A stretch of DNA of 59,717 nucleotides. It comes from Rhodovibrionaceae bacterium (GTDB taxonomy: Bacteria > Pseudomonadota > Alphaproteobacteria > Kiloniellales > DSM-21159). The notes beneath the pieces are model-generated. The model saw nothing but the letters and a program-made list of their open reading frames with translations, was not told the DNA's origin and searched no databases. The stretch spans positions 1 through 59,717 of the forward strand of contig JANQMX010000031.1 of the NCBI GenBank assembly GCA_028279885.1, read 5' to 3'. Shown here piece after piece: positions 18,955 through 28,286 of the stretch (its first letter is position 1; each line of letters opens with the position of its first letter). The position numbers and the translations under genes were made by a program.

Positions 18955-19254
18955 ATGGCCTTCAAGCAGGGTGTGACGGCCAACCGTCTGACCGATGGTG
19001 CCGTGGTCTACCTGGTCAGCGCCGGCCACTGGTCCGAGCTTTTGAGCGACGTCACCGCCGCCGACAGCAAGGAGTGCGCCGAGCGCCTTATGGGCATCGC
19101 CGAGACGGACGCGGCCACCAAGGTGGTCGGCCCCTATCTCATCGACCTCGACCCAACCTCCGACGAGCCCGAGGCCGTGAGCCTGCGGGAGCGCTTGCGC
19201 GCCGCAGGGCCCTCCGTGCGCCTCGACCTGGGCTACCAGGCAGAAAGGGACTGA
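18955..19254 (+). CDS. DUF2849 protein of the sulfite-reductase operon
   Basis: 99 aa soluble protein. DUF2849 members characteristically lie between cysG and cysI in alphaproteobacteria, as here (12 bp after cysG, 7 bp before cysI). It opens VTANRLTDGAVVYLVSAGHW. No catalytic motif is visible. A helper role in sulfite reduction is guilt by association. Confidence 0.85.
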   Translation: MAFKQGVTANRLTDGAVVYLVSAGHWSELLSDVTAADSKECAERLMGIAETDAATKVVGPYLIDLDPTSDEPEAVSLRERLRAAGPSVRLDLGYQAERD

Positions 19255-19261
19255 CCCCGCC

Positions 19262-20917
19262 ATGTATCGCTACGACGAGTTCGACCACCGCTTCGTGCAG
19301 GAACGGGTGCAGCAGTTCAGGAAGCAGGTCGACCGCCGCCTGGCCGGCGAGCTGACCGAAGACGAGTTCAAGCCGCTCCGGCTGATGAACGGCCTCTACC
19401 TGCAACTCCATGCCTACATGCTGCGCGTCGCCGTCCCCTACGGCGTGCTGTCCTCGCGTCAGATGCGCAAGCTGGCGGAGATCGCGCGGGAATACGACCA
19501 TGGCTACGGCCATTTCACCACCCGGCAGAACATCCAGTACAACTGGCCCAAGCTGGAAGAGACGCCGGCCATCCTGGAAGAGCTGGCCGAGGTCGAGATG
19601 CACGCCATCCAGACCAGCGGCAACTGCATCCGCAACGTCACCGCCGACCCCTTCGGCGGAGCCGCCGCAGACGAGCTGGCCGACCCGCGGCCCTACGCCG
19701 AGATGATCCGCCAGTGGTCGAGCCTGCACCCGGAGTTCTCCTTCTTGCCGCGCAAGTTCAAGATTGCCGTCACCGGGGCCGCGCGCGACCGCGCCGCCAT
19801 CAAGGTGCATGACATCGGCCTGCAGATCGTCAGGAACGAGGCCGGGGAACTCGGCTTCGAAGTGGTGGTCGGCGGCGGCCAGGGCAGAACGCCGGTGATC
19901 GCCAAGACGATTCGGCGGTTTCTGCCGGAACGGCATCTGCTGTCCTACCTGGAAGCAATTCTGCGCGTCTACAACCAGCTCGGCCGGCGCGACAACATCT
20001 ACAAGGCGCGTATCAAGATCCTGGTCAACCAGGTCGGCGCCGAGGCCTTTGCCGCGATGGTGGAGGAAGAGTGGGAGCAGATCCGCGACGGCACCGTCGA
20101 CCTGCCGGCGGAGGAAGTCGCGCGCATCGCCGCCTACTTCGAGCCACCGGTCCTGGAGCCGATCGAGGAGCCGAACCGCGACTTCGAGACCAAGCGCTTC
20201 GAAGACCCGGCCTTCGCCGCCTGGGTTCGCTCCAACAGCGTCCCGCACAAGGTGCCGGGCTACCTGATCGCGACCATCTCGCTCAAACCGGCAGGCGGCA
20301 TTCCCGGCGATGCGACGGCCGAGCAGATGGACCTGATCGCCGATCTCGCCGACCGCTATAGCCTGAGCGAGATCCGCGTCAGCAAGGAGCAAAACCTCAT
20401 CCTGCCGCATCTCGCAAAAGCCGACGCCTATGCGCTCTGGCAGGCTTTGCGTGAGGCGGACCTGGCCGAGGCCAACGCCGGGATGATCGGCGACATCATC
20501 GCCTGCCCCGGCCTCGACTACTGCAACCTTGCCAACGCCCGCTCGATTCCCGTCGCCCAAGCCATCAGCCAGCGCTTCAGCTCCATCACCCGGCAGCACG
20601 ACATCGGGCAACTGACCCTCAACATCTCCGGCTGCATCAATGCCTGCGGCCATCATCACGTGGGCAACATCGGCATTCTTGGCGTCGATAAGCGGGGCGA
20701 GGAGTTCTACCAGATCACCCTCGGCGGGTCGTCCGACCAGGACGCGGCGCTCGGTGAGATCGTCGGCCCGGCGGTCCCAGCAGACTCGGTCGCCGACGCC
20801 ATCGAAAGCATCGTCGAAACCTATCTCACGGAGCGCAATGAAGAAGAGAGCTTCGTCGAGGCCTACCGCCGGCTCGGCCCGGCCCCTTTCAAGGAGAGAC
20901 TCTATGGCGCTCATTAG
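19262..20917 (+). CDS. cysI: Nitrite/sulfite reductase hemoprotein (assimilatory sulfite reductase)
   Basis: 551 aa siroheme/[4Fe-4S] reductase, most likely reducing sulfite to sulfide with six electrons. It has two ferredoxin-like half-repeats and siroheme domains. HFTTRQNIQYNW near residue 80 and TSGNCIRNVTADPFGG near 120 are the substrate/siroheme-binding signatures. The four cluster cysteines lie in CPGLDYC (about 417-423) and GCINAC (about 459-463). No flavin partner (CysJ) is present; the ferredoxin at 22209 is the probable electron donor. Its tail overlaps the DUF934 start by 14 bp. Confidence 0.94.
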   Translation: MYRYDEFDHRFVQERVQQFRKQVDRRLAGELTEDEFKPLRLMNGLYLQLHAYMLRVAVPYGVLSSRQMRKLAEIAREYDHGYGHFTTRQNIQYNWPKLEETPAILEELAEVEMHAIQTSGNCIRNVTADPFGGAAADELADPRPYAEMIRQWSSLHPEFSFLPRKFKIAVTGAARDRAAIKVHDIGLQIVRNEAGELGFEVVVGGGQGRTPVIAKTIRRFLPERHLLSYLEAILRVYNQLGRRDNIYKARIKILVNQVGAEAFAAMVEEEWEQIRDGTVDLPAEEVARIAAYFEPPVLEPIEEPNRDFETKRFEDPAFAAWVRSNSVPHKVPGYLIATISLKPAGGIPGDATAEQMDLIADLADRYSLSEIRVSKEQNLILPHLAKADAYALWQALREADLAEANAGMIGDIIACPGLDYCNLANARSIPVAQAISQRFSSITRQHDIGQLTLNISGCINACGHHHVGNIGILGVDKRGEEFYQITLGGSSDQDAALGEIVGPAVPADSVADAIESIVETYLTERNEEESFVEAYRRLGPAPFKERLYGAH

Positions 20918-21413
20918 ACAAGGCCGCGTGACCGAGAACGAGTGGAGCCTGGCAACGACCGCCGAGGAGATCCCGCCGCTCGGCCCGCTCTATGTGACGC
21001 CGACGCTCTGGGCCGAGGTGCGCGAAACGTTGCTGCAAAGCGGCCGGCCGCTCGGGCTTTGGCTGAAGAGCGATGAAAGGCCGCAAGACCTCGCCGGCGA
21101 CATCCGCCACTTCCAGAGCATCGCCTTGGAGTTCCCGAAGTTCACCGACGGGCGGGCCTACACGACGGCGCGCATCCTGCGCGAGCGCCTCGGCTTCACC
21201 GGCGAGCTGCGCGCGGTGGGGCAGGTCTTGCGAGACCAGCTCCTTTTCATGCAGCGCTGCGGCTTCGACGCCTTCGCGCTGGCCAAGGAAGAGGACGCCG
21301 AAGAGTGGGTCGAAGTGCTCAAGGAGTTCTCCATCTGGTACCAGAGCGCCGGGGACGCGCGGACCAGCGCCGCCCGCTTGCGTGGCCAAGCCCTGCAGGC
21401 CGCAGCAGAGTAA
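20904..21413 (+). CDS. DUF934 protein (CysX-like)
   Basis: 169 aa soluble protein of the DUF934 family, found almost always next to cysI or cysH in proteobacteria. Central FPKFTDGRAYTTARILRERLGFTGELRAVG is typical, followed by DQLLFMQRCGFDAF. The ATG after AAGGAG inside the cysI end is the right start. The role is not firmly known; it is thought to support sulfite reduction. cysH starts 5 bp later. Confidence 0.88.
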   Translation: MALIRQGRVTENEWSLATTAEEIPPLGPLYVTPTLWAEVRETLLQSGRPLGLWLKSDERPQDLAGDIRHFQSIALEFPKFTDGRAYTTARILRERLGFTGELRAVGQVLRDQLLFMQRCGFDAFALAKEEDAEEWVEVLKEFSIWYQSAGDARTSAARLRGQALQAAAE

Positions 21414-21417
21414 GGCG

Positions 21418-22185
21418 ATGACGGAGGCCACACCGGCCGACCCAGAGGTGAGCGAGGGGCCCGCCGGCGCGGTGCGCACCCTGCGCCGCATCACCGCCGA
21501 AGCGGCAGCAGGGCTCGACTGGACGGCAGAAAACCTCCTGGAGGCGACCTTGCGTCACGGCCTCTTCGGCAAGGCCGCCGTGGTCTCCTCCTTCGGCGCC
21601 GAGTCAGCGGTGCTGCTGCACATGGTCAGCGAGCTTAAGCCGGACACGCCTGTTCTCTTCCTCGATACAGGCAAGCACTTCGGGGAGACCTTGCGATATC
21701 GCGAAAGGCTGGTGGAGACACTTGGCCTAAGCGACGTCCGTTCGCTCTCGCCCGACCCGGCGACGCTGGCGCGCGAAGACGCCGACGGCCTGCTCTTCGC
21801 CCGCGATGCCGACCGCTGCTGCCACCTGCGCAAGGTCCTGCCGCTCGAAAGAGCCCTGGCGCCCTTCGACGCCTGGATCACCGGACGCAAGCGCCACCAG
21901 GGCACAACACGCAACGCCTTACCGACGGTCGAGTTCGACAGACGACACAGCAAGGTCAATCCGCTCGCCCACTGGACCGCCGAAGCCGTCGAGCGCTATC
22001 TCACGCGCCACGACCTGCCGTTCCATCCTCTGGCGGCGGAAGGCTACCGCTCGATCGGCTGCATGACCTGTACTGCCAGAACGACACCCGCACAGGACGC
22101 GCGCGCCGGGCGCTGGCCGGGTTCCGCCAAGACCGAGTGCGGCATCCACGCGCGCCCGCGGACAACTGCAGACTCCCCCCCTTAG
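21418..22185 (+). CDS. cysH: Adenylyl-sulfate (APS) reductase, [4Fe-4S] type
   Basis: Reduces activated sulfate (APS, possibly also PAPS) to sulfite with thioredoxin. 255 aa. The nucleotide-binding PP-motif SSFGAESAVLLH lies near residue 57 and the LDTGKHF motif near 82. The Fe-S cysteines Cys134-Cys135 and Cys215-x2-Cys218 mark the APS-type enzyme. The C-terminal catalytic KTECGIH has Cys241. No sulfate permease or ATP sulfurylase is in the window. Confidence 0.93.
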   Translation: MTEATPADPEVSEGPAGAVRTLRRITAEAAAGLDWTAENLLEATLRHGLFGKAAVVSSFGAESAVLLHMVSELKPDTPVLFLDTGKHFGETLRYRERLVETLGLSDVRSLSPDPATLAREDADGLLFARDADRCCHLRKVLPLERALAPFDAWITGRKRHQGTTRNALPTVEFDRRHSKVNPLAHWTAEAVERYLTRHDLPFHPLAAEGYRSIGCMTCTARTTPAQDARAGRWPGSAKTECGIHARPRTTADSPP

Positions 22186-22208
22186 CAAGACAACCGAGAA
22201 CTTAGCCT

Positions 22209-22529
22209 ATGTACATTTACGTGGAAGACCGGGACGGTGCGGAGCATCGCCTGGAAGCGCCGGAGGGCTGGCGGGTGATGGAGGTCATCCGCGACTACGG
22301 CCTGCCCATCAAAGCCGAGTGTGGCGGGGCCTGCGCCTGCGGCACCTGCCACGTCTACGTCTCCGAAGACTGGACCGAGAAGCTGCACCCGCCGAGCGAC
22401 GAAGAGCTGGAGATGCTCGACGGCGCCTTCGAAGTCGAGGACCGCTCGCGCCTCTGCTGCCAGATCCTGACCCAGGACGCCCTCGACGGCCTGCGCCTCA
22501 GCCTCGCGCCTGGCTCGGAGCCGGAGTAG
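22209..22529 (+). CDS. [2Fe-2S] ferredoxin (adrenodoxin type)
   Basis: 106 aa. Cluster ligands Cys38, Cys44 and Cys47 (in ECGGACACGTC) and Cys83/84 give the C-x5-C-x2-C-x35/36-C pattern of adrenodoxin/putidaredoxin-type ferredoxins. It is last in the cysG-cysI-cysH run, so it probably carries electrons to CysI. Its last 32 bases overlap the convergent lipase gene. Confidence 0.9.
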   Translation: MYIYVEDRDGAEHRLEAPEGWRVMEVIRDYGLPIKAECGGACACGTCHVYVSEDWTEKLHPPSDEELEMLDGAFEVEDRSRLCCQILTQDALDGLRLSLAPGSEPE

Positions 22530-24507
22530 GTTGAGGATACCTTCTCTCTGATCGCTTCCGAGCCACAAGGCCAAGTCCGGCAAGTCCTAAGCCAAACAGA
22601 GCAATCGTCATAGGTTCAGGGATAGTCGAGAAAGCAGTAAGCGAGGCGTTGAGCTCGCCACCTTCGGTAAAGGTCAAACCGAAACTAAACTCCTCCACGT
22701 TTCGAATCGGAAGCAACGTATCGAATTCTCGCACTAGAAATCGAAACCTGCCTAACTTCAGATCAGCAATAATCAATTCCTCAAGTTCTTGATAAAAACC
22801 TATAGATGACCACTCTCCGTTCATGAGTATTTGAAAATCAAAAATAGCTTCTACATCCAACAAGAACGGAAAGATAATCGATGCCAAAGGCGGACTTCCT
22901 TTCTCGACCTCAAACATGTAGCCATCAAATTCTCCTGGATCAATCCATAGAATAGAACCCGCAAGAACACTGGCACTTACGCCATACTTCACTAAATCTG
23001 GAAAAAAGTCTGGATCAAGAAGATCAGCCAGCGCTTCTTGGCCAACGCTCAATATAGTAGGGCCGCGTTCGTTCAGTGTATCTGCTCGTGAATAAATCCG
23101 TTCGAAAACCGTATCAATTAAATGCACTGTCTTCGTGACACCAACAGGTACTGCATCGACGATAAAGCGCGAAAGTGGCGGCGCCATTGTAACTTCTTCG
23201 CCAAGTTGCCGCCCAACAGTCGAGACCAAGTCACCATAAACGCGATAATTCGTTATATCTTTTTCTATTAGTGCCGAGGGAATGGCTCCCAAGATCTGAG
23301 ACAATTGGCTGTCATTAATTGTCTGCTCAGCTCCAGGTGCATTGAATGAGACCACCCGCAGCCCAGCTGCACCGCCAACAAGCTGAGCGATCGCTCCCCC
23401 GAGCGAATGGCCAGTAAGACTAACATCAGCATTAGGAAACTCGGCTCTCACCTCTTCCAGCATACTTACTGCAGCCTCGACATATTCTCGGAAAGCCTGC
23501 GTTGGTCGGCCTGATGGGCGCAAGAATGTCGGGTTTGGCCCAATCCAGTCGAGAACCGTATCAGAACCGGCGACAGCGATTACGACCAGATTCTCAGACT
23601 CATTGACATAAATGCTGCCAGCAAAATCATTTAGCGGTCCCATCGATTCGATCTTGACGTCATGCCGTCTGTAGCCAGCAGGCAAGACTTGGGGATTATC
23701 CCGATAAGCTGCTCGCGCAAAGGTCGCATAATCCAGTTTACTAAGTTCGCTTCCACCGGGCGGCGGGCTAATGACTGTTTCATATGTCTTAACCTCAAAA
23801 GACCGTCTTTCGATGTTACCTGAGCCGTCTTCATCCATTGAAAAAATGCCCAGCGCGTAGTTCGCATTCGGTTCGAGCAGGCCCGTCGGCACTTCAAAAA
23901 ATGGGGAATTGACGCGAGGCGTGTCATGAATCAGCCGCCCTGTGCTATCCCAGACTCGAAACTCGTACCTATCCGCCCCTGGAACATTGCGCCACGACAC
24001 CTGCGGCGTAAGCGTCGAGCCGGTGATCTCGAAGTTTCTTGCGCGGGCGAGCGGCTGAGTAGCCCTAAGACTGTGCGTGTATGCGGTGGTCGTCTCGCCC
24101 TGGTCGTTTGCAACGCTAATGGAGTATTGACCCCGCCTTGACGCGATGGGAATTGAGGCCAAAGGTACACGCGCGAAGTACGGACCGAAGGTTGGTGTCG
24201 TGAAATTCCCAAAACCCGCATAGGGGAGATGATAGTGGTCACCTGACGACCTGTGGGTGGCACTAACGGAAGATATGTTTCCCGGGACGCCAAGTGGGTC
24301 GTACACGCCGGCTTCGATATGAAGGTTGAGCGACGAACCGGAAAAAAGCGAGAAACTATTGTTCACCCAGTCATCTATGAAGAGATTTGTATAACTTATC
24401 GCCGTTGCATTTGCGAATTTGCATGACGTGACAATAAATAAGATGGTTAATAATTGCCGAGCACATATCTTTTTTCGTGCGAAATTGTTTCCATTGGTTA
24501 ATTTCAT
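22498..24507 (-). CDS. Secreted lipase-like protein with PEP-CTERM sorting tail
   Basis: 669 aa, visibly A+T-richer than its neighbours. N-terminal signal peptide (to about residue 34); a beta-rich region with an FN3-like segment (about 150-245); a class-3-lipase-like alpha/beta hydrolase domain with TGHSLGGAIAQL (nucleophile Ser near 368). A C-terminal PEP-CTERM signal follows: IPEPMTIALFGLGLAGLGLV, then ARKRSERR. A membrane exosortase elsewhere should process it. The last 13 residues run past the usual end into antisense of the ferredoxin gene. Start at 24507 chosen for its GGAGA; ATG 24522 is an alternative. Confidence 0.8.
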   Translation of the reverse strand: MKLTNGNNFARKKICARQLLTILFIVTSCKFANATAISYTNLFIDDWVNNSFSLFSGSSLNLHIEAGVYDPLGVPGNISSVSATHRSSGDHYHLPYAGFGNFTTPTFGPYFARVPLASIPIASRRGQYSISVANDQGETTTAYTHSLRATQPLARARNFEITGSTLTPQVSWRNVPGADRYEFRVWDSTGRLIHDTPRVNSPFFEVPTGLLEPNANYALGIFSMDEDGSGNIERRSFEVKTYETVISPPPGGSELSKLDYATFARAAYRDNPQVLPAGYRRHDVKIESMGPLNDFAGSIYVNESENLVVIAVAGSDTVLDWIGPNPTFLRPSGRPTQAFREYVEAAVSMLEEVRAEFPNADVSLTGHSLGGAIAQLVGGAAGLRVVSFNAPGAEQTINDSQLSQILGAIPSALIEKDITNYRVYGDLVSTVGRQLGEEVTMAPPLSRFIVDAVPVGVTKTVHLIDTVFERIYSRADTLNERGPTILSVGQEALADLLDPDFFPDLVKYGVSASVLAGSILWIDPGEFDGYMFEVEKGSPPLASIIFPFLLDVEAIFDFQILMNGEWSSIGFYQELEELIIADLKLGRFRFLVREFDTLLPIRNVEEFSFGLTFTEGGELNASLTAFSTIPEPMTIALFGLGLAGLGLVARKRSERRYPQPTPAPSQARG

Positions 24508-24558
24508 TCCCCATCTCCCCAAAACAGATCGTGGACAGTCGAGCGCTGAATCGAATGC

Positions 24559-25401
24559 TCACTCCTTTCTGTAGGTATGTTTAGCGCGGCCAGACCTGAG
24601 CTTCAGGTCACCCACCAGGCGGTCGCCCTCTACTTTCAGGACGTTGTTCGGCCAAGGTTCCAGCCCCGCAATGCGACCCTCGCCGTCGGTCAACACCGTG
24701 GCTCGATAGTCGTAGGAACTGCTTCCCCCTCGCCAGCGCCACTGAATGGACATATCGGCGATATCGCCTCTGATCGACCTAATCTCCAGCGTGCTCTGGC
24801 CACGCCAGCTTGCAGTCGTTGCGACATAGCTGCCTTCCCAGGTACCGAGCAGTTTTTGCACTTGTCCAGGATCGACTTTTGGCACGGCCGCAGCCTGCTG
24901 CGCGGCGTCTGCCGCTCGCTTGGAGGCGTCGGTCGTTGTAAGGCGAGAGAGCACCACCTTGCTTAGCCTACCGTTGCGATAGTAGCTGCCGTGCAACTTG
25001 TCCCCTTTGACCTCGTAGGACACCTCCGCTCCATTGCCGAGCCTTCCGAGATCTAGCTCGTCGCCGTCGATCTTGCCACGCTGCTCGACGTAGCCAGGGT
25101 TGGTGTGCCAGCCGGCATAGCCGCCCCAACTATAGACGGCCGAAACCACACCTTTGTCGTTGAGCACTTTGACAACGAGCGTGTGGCAGAGCTTGCCTTC
25201 CCACTGCCCGTTACCCCACATGCCGTGGAAACGCGTAAGCTCCGGCGAAAGCGCCTCTGGCGGTGGCCCAAGATTCACATCCTCCGGCAGAGGCGTCTTG
25301 CACTGAACCGCGGCGCTCGCCTGGGATGCCACAAAGCCCCCCACAAGCGCCAGGAGCACAACGAGAAAAGCGCTCCTAGAAACTCGGCCCGCATCCCCCA
25401 T
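24559..25401 (-). CDS. Hypothetical secreted protein
   Basis: About 280 aa from the chosen ATG (the frame is open to 25449). Cleavable signal peptide with a hydrophobic stretch and ASQASA cleavage region near residue 30. The mature part has two similar beta-rich units, each opening with a 'GxWxG' pattern (FHGMWGNGQWEGKLCHTL and LLGTWEGSYVATTAS), joined by an Ala-rich linker. This suggests a duplicated lipocalin-like barrel, possibly ligand- or wall-binding. No family recognised with confidence. Confidence 0.65.
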   Translation of the reverse strand: MGDAGRVSRSAFLVVLLALVGGFVASQASAAVQCKTPLPEDVNLGPPPEALSPELTRFHGMWGNGQWEGKLCHTLVVKVLNDKGVVSAVYSWGGYAGWHTNPGYVEQRGKIDGDELDLGRLGNGAEVSYEVKGDKLHGSYYRNGRLSKVVLSRLTTTDASKRAADAAQQAAAVPKVDPGQVQKLLGTWEGSYVATTASWRGQSTLEIRSIRGDIADMSIQWRWRGGSSSYDYRATVLTDGEGRIAGLEPWPNNVLKVEGDRLVGDLKLRSGRAKHTYRKE

Positions 25402-25576
25402 CGCCTTTCCCCTCGCTTGTGACTCAAATTTATCACAAAATCGTGACATGCTCGCGAGCGAAATTCTACTACTTTTTATTGTTTCGAATCATCAATTTAC
25501 CGCCCAAAGCCGCATTAACATCAAACATCCGTGAATTGTTCCGGGCGTATGTGCCGCCATCTGCAGTCTCTTGTTC

Positions 25577-26338
25577 TCAGCTCTCTCCTAGCTCGGACCG
25601 AAAACGCGCCACCCAATCCCGACTGGTGCCATCGGCAAGCTTCGCGACGCTTGGTTCCACGCTGGCGGCTGCTTCCCGCTCCAGCCCCAGTTCGTCCAGC
25701 GTCCGGCATAGGGCTTCAATTGGATCCTTGGATAGTGCCTCATAGGTAAGGCGCAGCGGGCTGATCTCTTCCGCGTCGAACCAGTCTTCCCAATCACGAT
25801 CATAGGCGCTCAATTCGTCGTACCGGGCCCGGATCTCGTCGGCGTCGTAAACGAGCTTCTGTGGAGGAGACAGGCGCTCCAACTCCGTCCCGTCGGGGGC
25901 CGCATGCCACAAACCGCTTTGTTCCGCTTTCACATGAGAGACAGCCTGTTCGATCTTGTCGCGACGCGTGAGATGAACAAAGAGCGTTCGGCCGAAAGCA
26001 GCCTGCAGACGCTGAGCATCACCCGAGAACTCCGGATGAAGGACAGCCAGCTTCTCGGTGAAGAAATCGAAGCTGTGGCGCTGCAGTCGAAGACCAAACA
26101 TACCGGTGTCCAAGCTGCCCTTCGCCATGGCTGCCCGAAAGATCTCAGCGAGAACACCCCGCTCCGCAGTTGACGGGTCTGGCACCAGATCGAAGTAGCT
26201 CAGCCAGTCGGACAGTGAGGGCTCGTGAAAGTAGGATCCGGGGTTTCCAGCGACACCCGTTGCCGCCAAGAGCCTGCAAAGCAAAGTGCTTCCGCTGCGC
26301 GGCGAGGTGCAGATTATGTAGGAATCATAGCGCGCCAT
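25577..26338 (-). CDS. Stf0 family sulfotransferase
   Basis: About 253 aa. The PAPS 5'-phosphosulfate loop CTSPRSGSTLLCRLLAATG is right at the N-terminus, then FHEPSLSDWL and LFVHLTRRDKIEQAVSH (3'-phosphate site), as in Stf0, the trehalose 2-sulfotransferase of mycobacteria. The acceptor here is unknown. Two further in-frame ATGs (26389 and 26431) would add up to 31 residues; the family normally starts close to the PAPS loop, so 26338 is preferred. The neighbouring reductive sulfate genes compete for the same activated sulfate. Confidence 0.8.
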   Translation of the reverse strand: MARYDSYIICTSPRSGSTLLCRLLAATGVAGNPGSYFHEPSLSDWLSYFDLVPDPSTAERGVLAEIFRAAMAKGSLDTGMFGLRLQRHSFDFFTEKLAVLHPEFSGDAQRLQAAFGRTLFVHLTRRDKIEQAVSHVKAEQSGLWHAAPDGTELERLSPPQKLVYDADEIRARYDELSAYDRDWEDWFDAEEISPLRLTYEALSKDPIEALCRTLDELGLEREAAASVEPSVAKLADGTSRDWVARFRSELGES

Positions 26339-26597
26339 CGGTGTTGCGAGATCTCCCAATAGCTTGGCCGCCTTTTGGCCAGCCGACATCACCACATCAT
26401 ATCCGCAAATGGCATGGCGTAAGCGCAGCAACCCGGCAAGTGTTAGGCTCTCGCTGGAACTTTATTGCTTCGCCTTTCGCGCTATCTCGAATGAAGGCAG
26501 TGAAGTGTCATGCACCACAAGCGCCCCATTTCCCGCCTTGCCGCCGACATCATAGTGGGTCAGCCTCCTGCGATGCCCCAATCCAGTGGAGCCCGAT

Positions 26598-28286
26598 ATG
26601 CCGAGCTTTAAGCCTCTCGCCCTCGCCCTTCTGCTTCTCGCCGGTCTTGCCACCGCGCCGGGCAACGCGACACGGGCCGAAAGCCTGACCATCGGCATGA
26701 CCCAGTACCCCTACACCCTTAATCCCAACATCGAGTCGATGCTGGCCAAGACCTACGTCCTCTCCATGACCATGCGGCCGCTGACGCACTACGATCAGGA
26801 TTGGGAGGCGGTCTGCCTGCTCTGCACTGAGCTGCCGACCATCGAGAACGGCGGTGCCGTGATCGAGCCGCTGCCAGAAGGCATCGATTCGCCGAGCGAG
26901 GAGGGCATCGCCGTCACCTATACCATCCACCCGGATGCGACCTGGGGCGACGGCACGCCGGTGACCAGCGCAGACGTGGTCTTCACCTGGGAGCTGGGCC
27001 GGCATCCGCAGAGCGGCGTCGCCAACTTCGAGGCCTTCCGCCGCATCCACGACATCACTGTGATCGACGACAAGACCTTCACGCTCCACGTCGACCGCAT
27101 CTCCTTCAACTACCCCTCCGCCGCCGGCCTCTGGCTGGTGCCGGAGCACATCGAGCGGGAGATCTTCGAGGCCGACCCAGCCGCCTATCGCAGCCGCACG
27201 GCTTACGACACCGACCCGACCAACCCGGGGCTCTACTGGGGTCCCTACCGCATCGTCGACGTCAAGAACGGCGCCGAGATTGTGCTGGAGAAGAACCCAA
27301 CCTGGTACGGCGAGGCGCCGGCCTTCGACCGCATCACCGTGCGCAGCATCGAGAACACGGCGGCCTTGGAGGCCAATCTGCTATCCGGCGCGGTCGACAT
27401 GATCGCCGGCGAGCTCGGCCTGACCCTCGACCAGGCCCTGGCCTTCGAGAAGCGCCACGGCGATCGCTACAACGTGCTCTACAAGCCGGGCCTGATCTAC
27501 GAGCACATCGATCTCAACCTCGATAACCCAATCCTGGCCGACGAGCGGGTGCGCCACGCCCTGCTGCACGCCATCGACCGGGAGGCGATCAGCCAGCAGC
27601 TCTTTGAGGGCCGTCAGCCGGTGGCCCACGGCTCGGTCAGCCCCCTTGACTGGGTCTACGACGAGAACACGCCGCGCTATCCCTTCGACCCGCAAGAAGC
27701 CGCGCGCCTGCTCGACGAGGCCGGCTGGTCCGACATCAGAAACGGTGTGCGCCACAACGCGGCCGGCGAGCCGCTGCGCCTGCAGATCATGACCACCGCC
27801 GGCAACCGCTCGCGTGAGCTGGTGCAGCAGGTGCTGCAAAGCCAGTGGCGCGACGTCGGCGTCGACATCACCATCCGCAACGAGCCTGCCGCGGTCTTCT
27901 TCGGCGAGACGGTCACCCGCCGAGAGTTCGACGCAATGGCCATGTTCGCCTGGCTCTCCAGCCCGGAGAACGTGCCGCGCACCACCCTGCACTCGGAGCA
28001 GATTCCCTCCGCCGAGAATGGCTGGAGCGGCCAAAACCACATGGGTTACAGCAATCCGGAAATGGATGACCTGATCGACCGGCTGGAGATCGAGCTCGAC
28101 CGCGACAAGCGCCAAGCCATGTGGGCCGAGCTGCAGCGTCTCTACGCCGACGACCTACCGGTCCTGCCGCTCTACTGGCGGGCGCAGCCCTATGTCCTGC
28201 CCAAATGGCTGGACGGCGTGCGTCCGACAGGGCACCAAGGCACCACCACGCTTTGGGTTGAGGACTGGCAGCGGAAGGACTCGTGA
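26598..28286 (+). CDS. ABC transporter substrate-binding protein (SBP_bac_5)
   Basis: 562 aa periplasmic binding protein of the oligopeptide/nickel class. Signal peptide to about residue 26, then the typical opening LTIGMTQYPYTLNPNIES, DATWGDGTPVTSADVVFTWE near 120, DERVRHALLHAIDREAI near 315 and a C-terminal DDLPVLPLYWR. No permease or ATPase gene is adjacent, so it works with a transporter elsewhere or is an orphan. The stop overlaps the MATE start (GTGA). TGGAG precedes the chosen ATG; a GTG at 26586 is possible. Confidence 0.9.
   Translation: MPSFKPLALALLLLAGLATAPGNATRAESLTIGMTQYPYTLNPNIESMLAKTYVLSMTMRPLTHYDQDWEAVCLLCTELPTIENGGAVIEPLPEGIDSPSEEGIAVTYTIHPDATWGDGTPVTSADVVFTWELGRHPQSGVANFEAFRRIHDITVIDDKTFTLHVDRISFNYPSAAGLWLVPEHIEREIFEADPAAYRSRTAYDTDPTNPGLYWGPYRIVDVKNGAEIVLEKNPTWYGEAPAFDRITVRSIENTAALEANLLSGAVDMIAGELGLTLDQALAFEKRHGDRYNVLYKPGLIYEHIDLNLDNPILADERVRHALLHAIDREAISQQLFEGRQPVAHGSVSPLDWVYDENTPRYPFDPQEAARLLDEAGWSDIRNGVRHNAAGEPLRLQIMTTAGNRSRELVQQVLQSQWRDVGVDITIRNEPAAVFFGETVTRREFDAMAMFAWLSSPENVPRTTLHSEQIPSAENGWSGQNHMGYSNPEMDDLIDRLEIELDRDKRQAMWAELQRLYADDLPVLPLYWRAQPYVLPKWLDGVRPTGHQGTTTLWVEDWQRKDS

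Noticed and set aside
17542-19263. 573-codon minus-strand frame
   Set aside because: Antisense to cysG and DUF2849; no family-like motifs.
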